Below, piece by piece: positions 16,795-23,264 of a stretch of 33,870 nt of DNA. Source of the stretch: CAZRKC01 sp964600665 (GTDB lineage Bacteria; Bacillota; SLNR01); assembly GCA_964600665.1 (NCBI GenBank), contig CAZRKC010000027.1, positions 1 to 33,870 of the forward strand, read 5' to 3'. The translations under genes were made by a program, and so were the position numbers. Position 1 is the first letter of the stretch. Each line of letters starts with the position of its first letter. Below the pieces are notes generated by a model. It saw only the letters and a list, made by a program, of their open reading frames with translations, did no database searches and had not been told where the DNA came from.

Positions 16795-17916
16795 TTAGGC
16801 TTTAGGCTTGAAACGGTCATACCGGAACGCGTCTAAAGATAACGTCAACTCTTTATCAGCAATCAACTCAGACAGCAACATCCCAACCGTTGGCGCGATA
16901 CCGAAACCATGGCCCGTAAATCCACAAGCCATCGTTAATCCAGGTAATTCATCCACTCGACTTAAAATCGGAATTTGATCAATCATCTGATCCTTAAAAC
17001 CTGCCCAAGTCCTGACAATATTGAACTGAGCCATATAAGGGAAGTATCCGAGAATTGCCCTGCATATACTTGGAGCAGTCATACTCCGCGTCACCGCAGT
17101 ATCATCTTCAAGAAAATATGGTTCTAAACTCGTGCTTCCGCCAAAAACAAATGATCCGTGTTTTGTCTGATGTCCGTAAAAATCTGCGGGTGCGGTCCCG
17201 AGCATCTGCGCAAACATCGGTGGCTGTTCCTCTGTGACCAGTGCTTCAATGAGAATATTCTGCATAGGTAAGTAAATACCATGAGCCCGTGCTATCATCC
17301 CGGATTCGTATGCGGCCGCCAGTAATACATGGGCTGAAGCATATACTCCTTTGCTTGTGCGGACACCACAAACGAATCCTTTCTCTAATACGACTTCCTG
17401 GACTGTTTCACCTGTGATGAAGTGAGCGCCAAGTTCCCTTGCCCGTTTATAATATCCTAGCGTTGCTGTCATGGGATTTGCGTGCCCGTCTGTGGGACAA
17501 AAAATCGCCCCAATGACTTCGTCTGATATATAGGGACAAATCTCTCTGGCCTCTTCTGCGGCGACCATTCCCAGTTCTAAACCAAGGGACACACCTTGTT
17601 TGACGATATCCTCAAGTCTTTTTAAATGAGCAGGCGTTTTCCCGAGTCTCAAATTTCCTGCCTGTGTGTATTCGACATCAACACCCAACTCATCAGATAA
17701 CCCAGGCCAAAGATTCCTCACCGAATAAAGTGCCAACGGCATTTCTCTTGGGTCGCGCGCAGACTGGCGAACCCCTCCTCCATTACGACTCGAACCACCT
17801 GCACCGACCTCACTCTTTTCGATTACTGTCACTGAAATGCCCATCTTGGTCAGATAATACGCAGTCGCGCATCCAATGATACCGCTTCCAACAATGATCA
17901 CATCCGATTTCTTCAT
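16795..17916 (-). CDS. FAD-dependent amine/imino-acid dehydrogenase subunit (DadA/HcnC/SoxB-like)
   Basis: Glycine-oxidase/sarcosine-oxidase-fold flavoprotein of 373 aa. The FAD-binding dinucleotide motif is G10-S-G-x-x-G15 after a hydrophobic strand (VIIVGSGIIGCATAYYL), with the acidic strand-2 end at VIEKSE. C-terminal contacts include the ACGFTGHGFGIAP segment typical of the DAO family. It is the substrate-oxidising subunit in HcnABC, opine oxidase and D-hydroxyproline dehydrogenase type complexes. It is last in a four-gene operon after the BFD-type iron-sulfur protein (19-bp gap), matching those complexes. The ATG at 17916 follows GGAGG. The substrate is probably a small N-alkyl or D-/cyclic amino acid, but this cannot be read from the sequence. 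Confidence 0.9.
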   Translation of the reverse strand: MKKSDVIIVGSGIIGCATAYYLTKMGISVTVIEKSEVGAGGSSRNGGGVRQSARDPREMPLALYSVRNLWPGLSDELGVDVEYTQAGNLRLGKTPAHLKRLEDIVKQGVSLGLELGMVAAEEAREICPYISDEVIGAIFCPTDGHANPMTATLGYYKRARELGAHFITGETVQEVVLEKGFVCGVRTSKGVYASAHVLLAAAYESGMIARAHGIYLPMQNILIEALVTEEQPPMFAQMLGTAPADFYGHQTKHGSFVFGGSTSLEPYFLEDDTAVTRSMTAPSICRAILGYFPYMAQFNIVRTWAGFKDQMIDQIPILSRVDELPGLTMACGFTGHGFGIAPTVGMLLSELIADKELTLSLDAFRYDRFKPKA

Positions 17917-17935
17917 ACTGCCCTCCAGATTTTCA

Positions 17936-18268
17936 TTAGGATTTCGTCATGATCCCGTCATTTGCATAAGTTGCCATGGGAACCGGCCGAACAGGCGAAC
18001 GAGGTGTGGCAAGTTCGATGCTTTCTCGAGGAACACCTAATTCTCGAGCAATAATATCCCTCACCATCCGGCCGCAGGTTTGTCCTTGACACAAGCCCAT
18101 TCCTGCCCTCAGATAACGCTTGACTTCATTGACAGTATGCATTCCTTCGTAAACCGCCTTGCGAATCTCCCCTTTTGTAATCTCTTCACAACGGCAGATA
18201 ATCAGATAATCGTCGTTACGGGCAATAAAGCCCTCCCCAGGTCGTTTCCGATCATGCAGGTCAGTCAT
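17936..18268 (-). CDS. BFD-like [2Fe-2S] protein of the dehydrogenase complex
   Basis: A 110-aa bacterioferritin-associated-ferredoxin-like domain with the full cysteine set: C25-x-C27 and C60-x4-C65 (CRCEE ... GLCQGQTCG). It should bind a [2Fe-2S] cluster and carry electrons between the two flavoprotein subunits. In other multi-component dehydrogenases this domain is often fused to the C-terminus of the NADH-oxidoreductase-like subunit; here it is a separate gene. The ATG at 18268 follows GGAGG by nine bases and overlaps the previous gene by eight bases, so translation is coupled. An in-frame extension to 18289 is unlikely. Confidence 0.88.
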   Translation of the reverse strand: MTDLHDRKRPGEGFIARNDDYLIICRCEEITKGEIRKAVYEGMHTVNEVKRYLRAGMGLCQGQTCGRMVRDIIARELGVPRESIELATPRSPVRPVPMATYANDGIMTKS

Positions 18269-19886
18269 CGTCGTATACCTCCTGCTCAAGGTTGCTCACC
18301 GCTTTATAAAATCGTGCTGTCATCGCCCAGATTGAAGGGACTCTCATGGTTAAGAGCACGGTTTCATCTGTTGCCATGTTCTTTCGCACAGATACGACTG
18401 TCGCTTCACAAACAGCGTTCCCAGCGCGATCAAGCGCCACACCGCAGTCGCCTGGCTGTGGGACTAAGGATAGTTCATACGGTAGCGTAATGCTCGCCCA
18501 CCCCGGTTCCGCCCCTTCATCTACCAAAAAAATCGCTTGCCCGGGACAGGCTGCAACACACATTCCGCATCCAGTACAATCTTCACTTTCAATGAACTCA
18601 GGTAAGCCAGAAATACTTCCCGCAATTTTGATACATCCTTTAGGGCATGCATCCTGGCAAGGGTCACACGGGATATTCTGGGTACATTCAATGACAGGCG
18701 TAAGCCCTTTCTTTCGTCTTGAGTCAGTTGGAATCCCAGGGTAGTGAAAAATATCGACATCAGAAAGATACCCCTTTGTCATCAGTGACTCACATAGTGG
18801 ACACCCTTCATCAGTCTGCACAATGTCTAATTTTCCTTTCTTGCCTGGCCCAAACATACCCATATGAAGTTGACTCAAAGACAATTCAAGGGATGCTCGA
18901 CGACCCTCATAAACGACTGGGGATAAGTACCCCTGATTGTATGCTGCAGCGATTCCTGCAAGCTTCCCCTGGATCATGGCTGAACTGGCCTCTTCAATTC
19001 CTGCGACATCACCGGCAACATAAATACCCGGAATGGATGTTTCTCGGGTTGGCCCGCAAATGGGGACATACCCACCCTTAACCGGGTCTTCCTCCATCTT
19101 GCATCCGGCCATGCGGGCCAGTTGGGACATAGGGGTCAATCCGACTGCCAAACAGATTGTATCCACCTCAATGACTGTTTCTGTACCCGGAATCGGTTTC
19201 CACTCAGAGTCCACTTTTGCAATGACCGCTTCCTGAACCCGGTCGGTTCCGCGAGCTTCCAGAATCGTATATGACAGATAGAACGGCACAGCCATCCGCG
19301 CGATTTTTGCTGCATGCACACCATATCCGGTGATTCTAGAGGCGGCATCGATTACAGCCATCAACCGACATCCAGCTTGAATAAGCTGATAGCCAACCAC
19401 GACTCCAACATTACCTGATCCCACCATCAAAATTTGCTTCCCTGGCTGGACACCATGAATATTCATCATGGTCTGCGCAGCACCGGCACCCATGACTCCA
19501 GGTAATGTCCACCCCGGAAAAGCCAGAGTATTTTCGGATGCACCGGTTGCAATGATAATGCCATTTGCGCAATAATGCCGGATGACATCCTTTTCCATGA
19601 CTGTAATCTCTTTTTGATTAAAAATCCCCATCACCGTCGCATTAAGCCTGACTTCAACCCCTAAAGCGGATGCATTTTGAAGCAATTCTTCCCCAATCCG
19701 AAATCCTCGCTCTTTTGCATGATGTTCTTTTGAGCCGAAAAATTTGTGGATTTGTTTGAAAAGCTGCCCACCTGGTCGATCATTTTCATCAAACACAACA
19801 ACTGCCATTCCATGCTCTGCTGCCTCGATTGCAGCCGATAAGCCAGCTGGACCTGCGCCGATCACAATCAAATCATATCGTTTCAT
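18261..19886 (-). CDS. FAD/NAD(P)-dependent oxidoreductase with two 4Fe-4S clusters (HcnB/SoxA-like)
   Basis: Pyridine-nucleotide-disulfide-oxidoreductase-type flavoprotein of 541 aa. The first GxGxxG motif is IGAGPAG near residues 8-14; the second is VGSGNVGVVVGYQL near 160. AGDVAGIEEASSA supplies the C-terminal FAD contact. After residue ~390 comes an iron-sulfur module with two cysteine quartets: CTQNIPCDPCQDACP (first spacing x5) and the canonical CTGCGMCVAACP. It probably passes electrons to or from NAD(P) or another carrier and binds the small 2Fe-2S proteins on both sides of it in the operon. I chose the ATG at 19886, eight bases after AGGG, over a GTG three codons upstream. The ferredoxin module suggests an anaerobic electron acceptor rather than oxygen. 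Confidence 0.9.
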   Translation of the reverse strand: MKRYDLIVIGAGPAGLSAAIEAAEHGMAVVVFDENDRPGGQLFKQIHKFFGSKEHHAKERGFRIGEELLQNASALGVEVRLNATVMGIFNQKEITVMEKDVIRHYCANGIIIATGASENTLAFPGWTLPGVMGAGAAQTMMNIHGVQPGKQILMVGSGNVGVVVGYQLIQAGCRLMAVIDAASRITGYGVHAAKIARMAVPFYLSYTILEARGTDRVQEAVIAKVDSEWKPIPGTETVIEVDTICLAVGLTPMSQLARMAGCKMEEDPVKGGYVPICGPTRETSIPGIYVAGDVAGIEEASSAMIQGKLAGIAAAYNQGYLSPVVYEGRRASLELSLSQLHMGMFGPGKKGKLDIVQTDEGCPLCESLMTKGYLSDVDIFHYPGIPTDSRRKKGLTPVIECTQNIPCDPCQDACPKGCIKIAGSISGLPEFIESEDCTGCGMCVAACPGQAIFLVDEGAEPGWASITLPYELSLVPQPGDCGVALDRAGNAVCEATVVSVRKNMATDETVLLTMRVPSIWAMTARFYKAVSNLEQEVYDDD

Positions 19887-19911
19887 CCTCTTCACCCTGC
19901 CCTTATGAATT

Positions 19912-20208
19912 TCATATCCCGCGCTGGGTTTCCACTGTCATGCCGTCCTCAAGTGGTGTGACACATGTCCGCACATTTGGCCGGCTATTTACGACCATCA
20001 CACAGTCCGTACACCGTCCAATGGCACAAAACATACCTCTGGGATCTCCATTTTTACGCGTGGTCCGGTGAATCAAGACCCCATTCGCTTTCAATGCCAT
20101 GGCAATGGGTTCTCCTTCATACCCTTCCATTGGCCGGCCATCAAATGTGAATATCACAATCCGTCCTTTTTTGAAATCATGAATAATTGGATGATTTTCA
20201 ATTCGCAT
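19912..20208 (-). CDS. HcnA/SoxA-N-like [2Fe-2S] small subunit
   Basis: Small plant-ferredoxin-like [2Fe-2S] protein with cysteines C61-x4-C66-x2-C69 and a distant C82 (GMFCAIGRCTDC ... VRTCVTP), the pattern of HcnA and of the N-terminal part of SoxA. It is the first gene of the four-gene dehydrogenase operon and 25 bp before the flavoprotein. The family usually begins MRI-x2-HP, matching the ATG at 20208, which has a GGTG eight bases upstream. The frame is open back to an ATG at 20271, but that 21-residue extension is not family-like and lacks a ribosome site. Confidence 0.87.
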   Translation of the reverse strand: MRIENHPIIHDFKKGRIVIFTFDGRPMEGYEGEPIAMALKANGVLIHRTTRKNGDPRGMFCAIGRCTDCVMVVNSRPNVRTCVTPLEDGMTVETQRGI

Positions 20209-20271
20209 AACGGATACACCAACCTCTCTTTCAGCACCGATTACTGACTTCAGCTTCCTATTAAATATCAT

Positions 20272-20600
20272 CTATTTCTGGAATCATTTTACCATTACCG
20301 CATAAATTCTGGTATTTAAGCCAAAATCCTTTCCTGGGAGATGATTTTGTACATTTTATGACAAACTTCCTTCAGTTGGGGAGTAATTATGCTCTCCGTC
20401 TGATTATCGTCCGCATCAGCAGGAACTCCAGTTTTTTCCTAGAAAGATATCATAGGTGGAAAACGGAATTTAAACGATCCCTTAGCAATGATTCGAAGGG
20501 AGAAACACAAACCGCATACAGGTATTCTATACGGAGCTACTTTGTCCGTATATGCTCCAAGAAGACAATTTTTTGGAAACCACATCCTAAAGGAGGATTG
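20272..20600 (+). promoter_or_regulatory. Long 5' region of the cell-wall-binding protein gene with alternative stems
   Basis: This non-coding stretch of about 330 bp separates divergent genes. Near its end, an 8-bp perfect stem (20528-20535 with 20545-20552) competes with GGAGC/GCTCC pairing (20533-20537 with 20554-20558). An open frame from 20358 runs through it into the downstream gene, but it has no ribosome site and no family-like sequence. I could not place a convincing promoter or match a known riboswitch. Confidence 0.3.
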
Positions 20601-20603
20601 ATG

Positions 20604-22034
20604 ATGAAGAATAACAAATACCGCCTGTTCCTGATCACTTTTGTGTGCCTCACCATGGTGTTTGGCCTTTTTTCCGGCTCCGCCTATTCGATCGAACTAG
20701 ATATAACGGGAGAAGTCCTGCGCTTTGAAGGTTCAACCCGATTCTCGACCTCTGCCACCGTGTCTTCCTATTTATTTGATTTATCGGATGCTGTGGTGAT
20801 TGCCAGAGGGGATACTGCCGGTAATTATGCAGATGCGCTGGCTGGCAGCTACCTTGCTGGTGTACTGGAATGCCCTATTCTTCTGACTGCACCAGATTAT
20901 CTGCCTGCTTCGATCGCAACGGAAATCACACGATTAGGTGCCACAAAAGCATATATTCTCGGTGGACTTGGTGCCGTATCTCAAGCTGTAGAGGACTCCC
21001 TTGTTGGCTTGGATCTTGATGTCATCCGTCTTTCTGGAGCACGACGGGAGGATACAGCCGCAGCCATTGTTAACTTTGCCAGTAACTTGATAACTGTAAC
21101 CACAGAAAACCCTGACAATTTTGCTTTTGTGGTCAATCGCCAGGCAACTGCAGATGCACTTGTTGCTGGTGCATATGCATATCGTTATAAAATCCCTATC
21201 CTTCTGGTATATAGTAATAGCATCCCAGCCATCACAGAGGCAACACTGCAGTTTCTTGATCCGGACCAAGTAGATATTGTCGGCGGCACTGGAGTTGTAT
21301 CGGATGGTGTTTTTAACACACTAAACAGCATTTACGATGCTTACCGTATCGCAGGAAGTAATCGATATCTGACTAGTAAAGTATTTGCTGAAACCATGTT
21401 CCCTGGTGCTGAGCACTTTGCCATAGTGCGTGGACTCGACACCAATCTGGCCGATGGAATCAGTGCAGCTGCTTTCGGAGTACCGATACTTTATGTGGAT
21501 AAAGATACAATCGGGGCAACCGTACTCGCCTATCTGAATCAATGGATCGACGGATTTTCGAAGATTTACATTCTAGGAGGCATCAATGCTGTCGGCATGA
21601 ATGTCGAAACTATACTGAAGAACATACTGGACGCGGTACCGCCTATGACCCATTATATCGTGATTCAGAATGATGGTGGCTCCGTTATTCTTGAAGCGGA
21701 GATAGACAATGCAGCCAATACGATTTATCTTCCTTTGGACAGCAGTCATGAAAGTGTTCAATTCACAACAGGATATGCGACACTCAGCAAAAGTGTATAC
21801 GTGACCGTTGGCAACACCAAGGACGGAATGTATGATATTGCAAGCCCTGGTTTTCTGGTTAATCCCGAAGATGATTTTGTCGATATCATCTTGAGCATCT
21901 TTGATGATAATCCACCTACCGGTGTCAGTGGAAAAACATTGATGGACAACGACGGAACCTGGATGAAGTTGACTGATGCCAACGATGCAACCAACAGCCG
22001 TACATACACACTGATTCTTCAGAACACTCGTTAA
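20604..22034 (+). CDS. Secreted protein with three cell-wall-binding repeat 2 domains
   Basis: Exported, wall-attached protein of 476 aa. A signal peptide covers about residues 1-30 (basic start, hydrophobic LFLITFVCLTMVFGLF, then SAYS before the likely cut). Three cell-wall-binding type 2 repeats follow at about 35-320, each showing the R-x-GSTRFSTS or related RxxGxxRxxT start and the AYILGGLGAVS-like end (ILGG, VGGTGVVS, ILGGINAVG). Such repeats anchor Clostridial surface proteins non-covalently to wall polymers. The last ~150 residues match nothing I know and may carry the specific activity. The ATG at 20604 lies seven bases after AAGGAGG; a neighbouring ATG at 20601 is nearly equivalent. 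It is followed by a strong hairpin and a membrane protein gene. Confidence 0.9.
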   Translation: MKNNKYRLFLITFVCLTMVFGLFSGSAYSIELDITGEVLRFEGSTRFSTSATVSSYLFDLSDAVVIARGDTAGNYADALAGSYLAGVLECPILLTAPDYLPASIATEITRLGATKAYILGGLGAVSQAVEDSLVGLDLDVIRLSGARREDTAAAIVNFASNLITVTTENPDNFAFVVNRQATADALVAGAYAYRYKIPILLVYSNSIPAITEATLQFLDPDQVDIVGGTGVVSDGVFNTLNSIYDAYRIAGSNRYLTSKVFAETMFPGAEHFAIVRGLDTNLADGISAAAFGVPILYVDKDTIGATVLAYLNQWIDGFSKIYILGGINAVGMNVETILKNILDAVPPMTHYIVIQNDGGSVILEAEIDNAANTIYLPLDSSHESVQFTTGYATLSKSVYVTVGNTKDGMYDIASPGFLVNPEDDFVDIILSIFDDNPPTGVSGKTLMDNDGTWMKLTDANDATNSRTYTLILQNTR

Positions 22035-22042
22035 ATGAACCG

Positions 22043-22066
22043 GGGGCAGGCAGAAATGCCTGCCCC
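22043..22066 (+). other. GAAA-capped GC-rich hairpin between two genes
   Basis: Perfect 10-bp GC-rich stem (GGGGCAGGCA and complement) closed by a GAAA (GNRA) tetraloop, eight bases after the stop codon of the wall-binding protein gene. No T-run follows, so it is more likely an mRNA-stabilising or processing hairpin than a full terminator. The next gene's AGGAG site comes right after it. Confidence 0.6.
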
Positions 22067-22085
22067 TAGCTACAGGAGAATTCCC

Positions 22086-22625
22086 ATGAAAAGAACACTG
22101 CTAAGATTTTTCACAAGCAGAAGATTGATCATCATCGTAACCGTTGTGGCCTTGATATTTACGTGCCATCAAATTTTGATGTTAATAATTAGACAAGAAA
22201 TGACGCACTTGATTGACGAGTTCAAATCCCCCACCCAAATCGCAGATCCCGGATTTCTATTAACACCATCAGGGAAAATAGATAATCAAGCATCCACCTC
22301 AAAACCAAATACAAAATCAACCCGAGTTAGGATATCGAAAAAAGACTCCCCTGTGGTAGTACCCCCTGATATAGACGATTCAGTGCAGCCAATTGATGAT
22401 ATTCCTACCTCACCCCACGCGATCTTTGGTTTTATGCCTTTGAAAGACCAGCAGTTTATGATGGGAATCATCAGTCGCTTCTCACTTGGTGAATTGAATG
22501 TCATTTACAAAGCCTATCAAACCGGTGGTGAAGAATGGGCGGCATCAAAAGAAATCGTCATCTCCCGTGTCACTGAAAGCGAGATCGAAAGAGCGAAGTC
22601 ACTTTATTATCAGTACATTAACTGA
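22086..22625 (+). CDS. Single-pass membrane protein, function unknown
   Basis: A 179-aa protein with a basic N-terminus and one membrane segment at about 15-38, then a low-complexity Ser/Thr/Lys/Pro linker to about residue 115. A compact, conserved-looking C-terminal helical domain follows (HAIFGFMPLKDQQFMMGIIS ... SEIERAKSLYYQYIN). The topology suggests an outward-facing C-terminal domain on a flexible stalk. The ATG at 22086 follows AGGAG by seven bases; an open frame from 22035 passes through the intergenic hairpin and is rejected. It is probably cotranscribed with the wall-binding protein gene and ends at a good terminator. I do not recognise the family. Confidence 0.75.
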   Translation: MKRTLLRFFTSRRLIIIVTVVALIFTCHQILMLIIRQEMTHLIDEFKSPTQIADPGFLLTPSGKIDNQASTSKPNTKSTRVRISKKDSPVVVPPDIDDSVQPIDDIPTSPHAIFGFMPLKDQQFMMGIISRFSLGELNVIYKAYQTGGEEWAASKEIVISRVTESEIERAKSLYYQYIN

Positions 22626-22673
22626 AGCCTATTAATTCGGAAGCAGACATATTACTGCCAAGGCTTTTTTTTT
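22625..22673 (+). terminator. Intrinsic terminator after the membrane protein gene
   Basis: Outer stem AAGCCT/AGGCTT enclosing an inner GCAG/CTGC stem, followed by nine consecutive T. It begins at the stop codon and separates this unit from the ArsR cassette. Confidence 0.75.
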
Positions 22674-22682
22674 GCAAATTAC

Positions 22683-22711
22683 TTGACAAGTACTTAAAGG
22701 ATTTGTAAAAT
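22683..22711 (+). promoter_or_regulatory. Promoter of the ArsR-type regulator gene
   Basis: Consensus-strength sigma-A promoter: TTGACA (22683-22688), 17-bp spacer, TAAAAT (22706-22711). The 16-bp inverted repeat beginning three bases after the -10 covers the expected transcription start, so repressor binding there would block initiation. Confidence 0.85.
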
Positions 22712-22714
22712 GAT

Positions 22715-22730
22715 ATCGTAAATATACGAT
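22715..22730 (+). promoter_or_regulatory. Operator 1 (16-bp inverted repeat ATCGTA-N4-TACGAT)
   Basis: Perfect 6-bp arms around AATA, placed across the predicted transcription start of the regulator gene. The outer bases (ATCGTA ... CGAT) recur with the same 16-bp span in the second promoter of the cassette, which marks it as the probable ArsR-family binding site. Confidence 0.75.
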
Positions 22731-22742
22731 TTGGAGGATATG

Positions 22743-23042
22743 ATGAATATTATTAAAGTAATGTCCGCACTTAGTAATGAAACACGTTACATGCTCATGG
22801 TTGGCTTAAAGAAAAGGTCTTTCCAAACCTGCTGTGAGCGCATCGAAGTTTATGAAAATGGAATCAGCGTAGGCGATGCGGTGGAAGTGACCGGCCTTGC
22901 TCAATCCACCATCTCTCAGCACCTGAAAGTCCTTGAGGAAGCTGATCTGATTCGTCGGGAGAAGCGAGGACCATGGACCTGCTTTTTTATGAACGAAAAT
23001 ACACTCAAAGACTTCATGTCCCAAATTATCCGTGATTTCTAA
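22743..23042 (+). CDS. ArsR/SmtB-family repressor with vicinal cysteine pair
   Basis: Winged-helix metalloregulator of 99 aa. The helix-turn-helix is clear (DAVEVTGLAQSTISQHLKVLEEADLIRREKRGPW), with the wing at KRGPWTCFFM. A Cys30-Cys31 pair lies between helices 1 and the HTH, and Cys80 sits on the wing; the classical ArsR CVCDLC motif in the recognition helix is absent. The inducer site is therefore probably built from Cys30/31 and perhaps Cys80, suggesting a soft metal or metalloid. The start is ATG at 22743, five bases after GGAGG. An apparent TTG start at 22731 is really part of that ribosome site. It is the first gene of the cassette, and autoregulation through the operator over its start site is expected. 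Confidence 0.92.
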   Translation: MNIIKVMSALSNETRYMLMVGLKKRSFQTCCERIEVYENGISVGDAVEVTGLAQSTISQHLKVLEEADLIRREKRGPWTCFFMNENTLKDFMSQIIRDF

Positions 23043-23051
23043 TTTTTTTTC

Positions 23052-23081
23052 TTTACACGCATCGTATTATGACGATACATT
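23052..23081 (+). promoter_or_regulatory. Second promoter of the cassette, with operator 2 in its spacer
   Basis: TTTACA (23052-23057), 18-bp spacer, TACATT (23076-23081). The 16-bp element ATCGTATTATGACGAT (23061-23076) fills the spacer and shares its outer half-sites with operator 1. It would drive the cysteine peptide and permease genes under the same repressor. Confidence 0.6.
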
Positions 23082-23101
23082 ATGAAAGGAGTGAACTGAA
23101 A

Positions 23102-23221
23102 ATGGTGCTCGATGAAAAGCATGAACCATGCTGCATTGAAACCCCCGAAGGATCTGAATGCAAAAAATGCCCTCCGTCGAATGAAATAAAAAAACCAGTT
23201 CCATCAAACGACTGTTGCTAA
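23102..23221 (+). CDS. 39-residue cysteine-rich peptide ending in Cys-Cys
   Basis: A small protein of 39 residues with six cysteines: a Cys10-Cys11 pair (EPCCIE), C20-x2-C23 (ECKKCP) and a terminal Cys38-Cys39 pair directly before the stop. It has no signal peptide and no membrane segment. The ATG at 23102 is preceded by AAGGAG with a spacing of about ten bases. No in-frame TGA is present, so it is not a selenoprotein. It lies between the ArsR-type gene and the permease, 43 bp before the latter, in the same direction. A C-terminal Cys-Cys recalls metal-transfer ends such as in MerA and the 'Cys-Cys-COOH' proteins described from Clostridial organometal gene sets. A soluble chaperone that hands a thiophilic metal(loid) to the permease is my inference. 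Confidence 0.72.
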   Translation: MVLDEKHEPCCIETPEGSECKKCPPSNEIKKPVPSNDCC

Positions 23222-23264
23222 AGTATCAAATTAGGCTGAAGGATAAACAGGGAGGAAATCCAAC

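Noticed and set aside
20358..20600. N-terminal extension of the wall-binding protein from 20358
   Set aside because: It would bury the signal peptide, lacks a ribosome site, and AAGGAGG stands directly before 20604.
22731..22742. TTG start for the ArsR-type regulator
   Set aside because: That TTG directly precedes the GGAGG of the ribosome site; the ATG at 22743 is correctly spaced.
23102..23221. Possible selenocysteine in the Cys-Cys peptide
   Set aside because: No in-frame TGA occurs; the stop is TAA, and both final codons are TGT/TGC.
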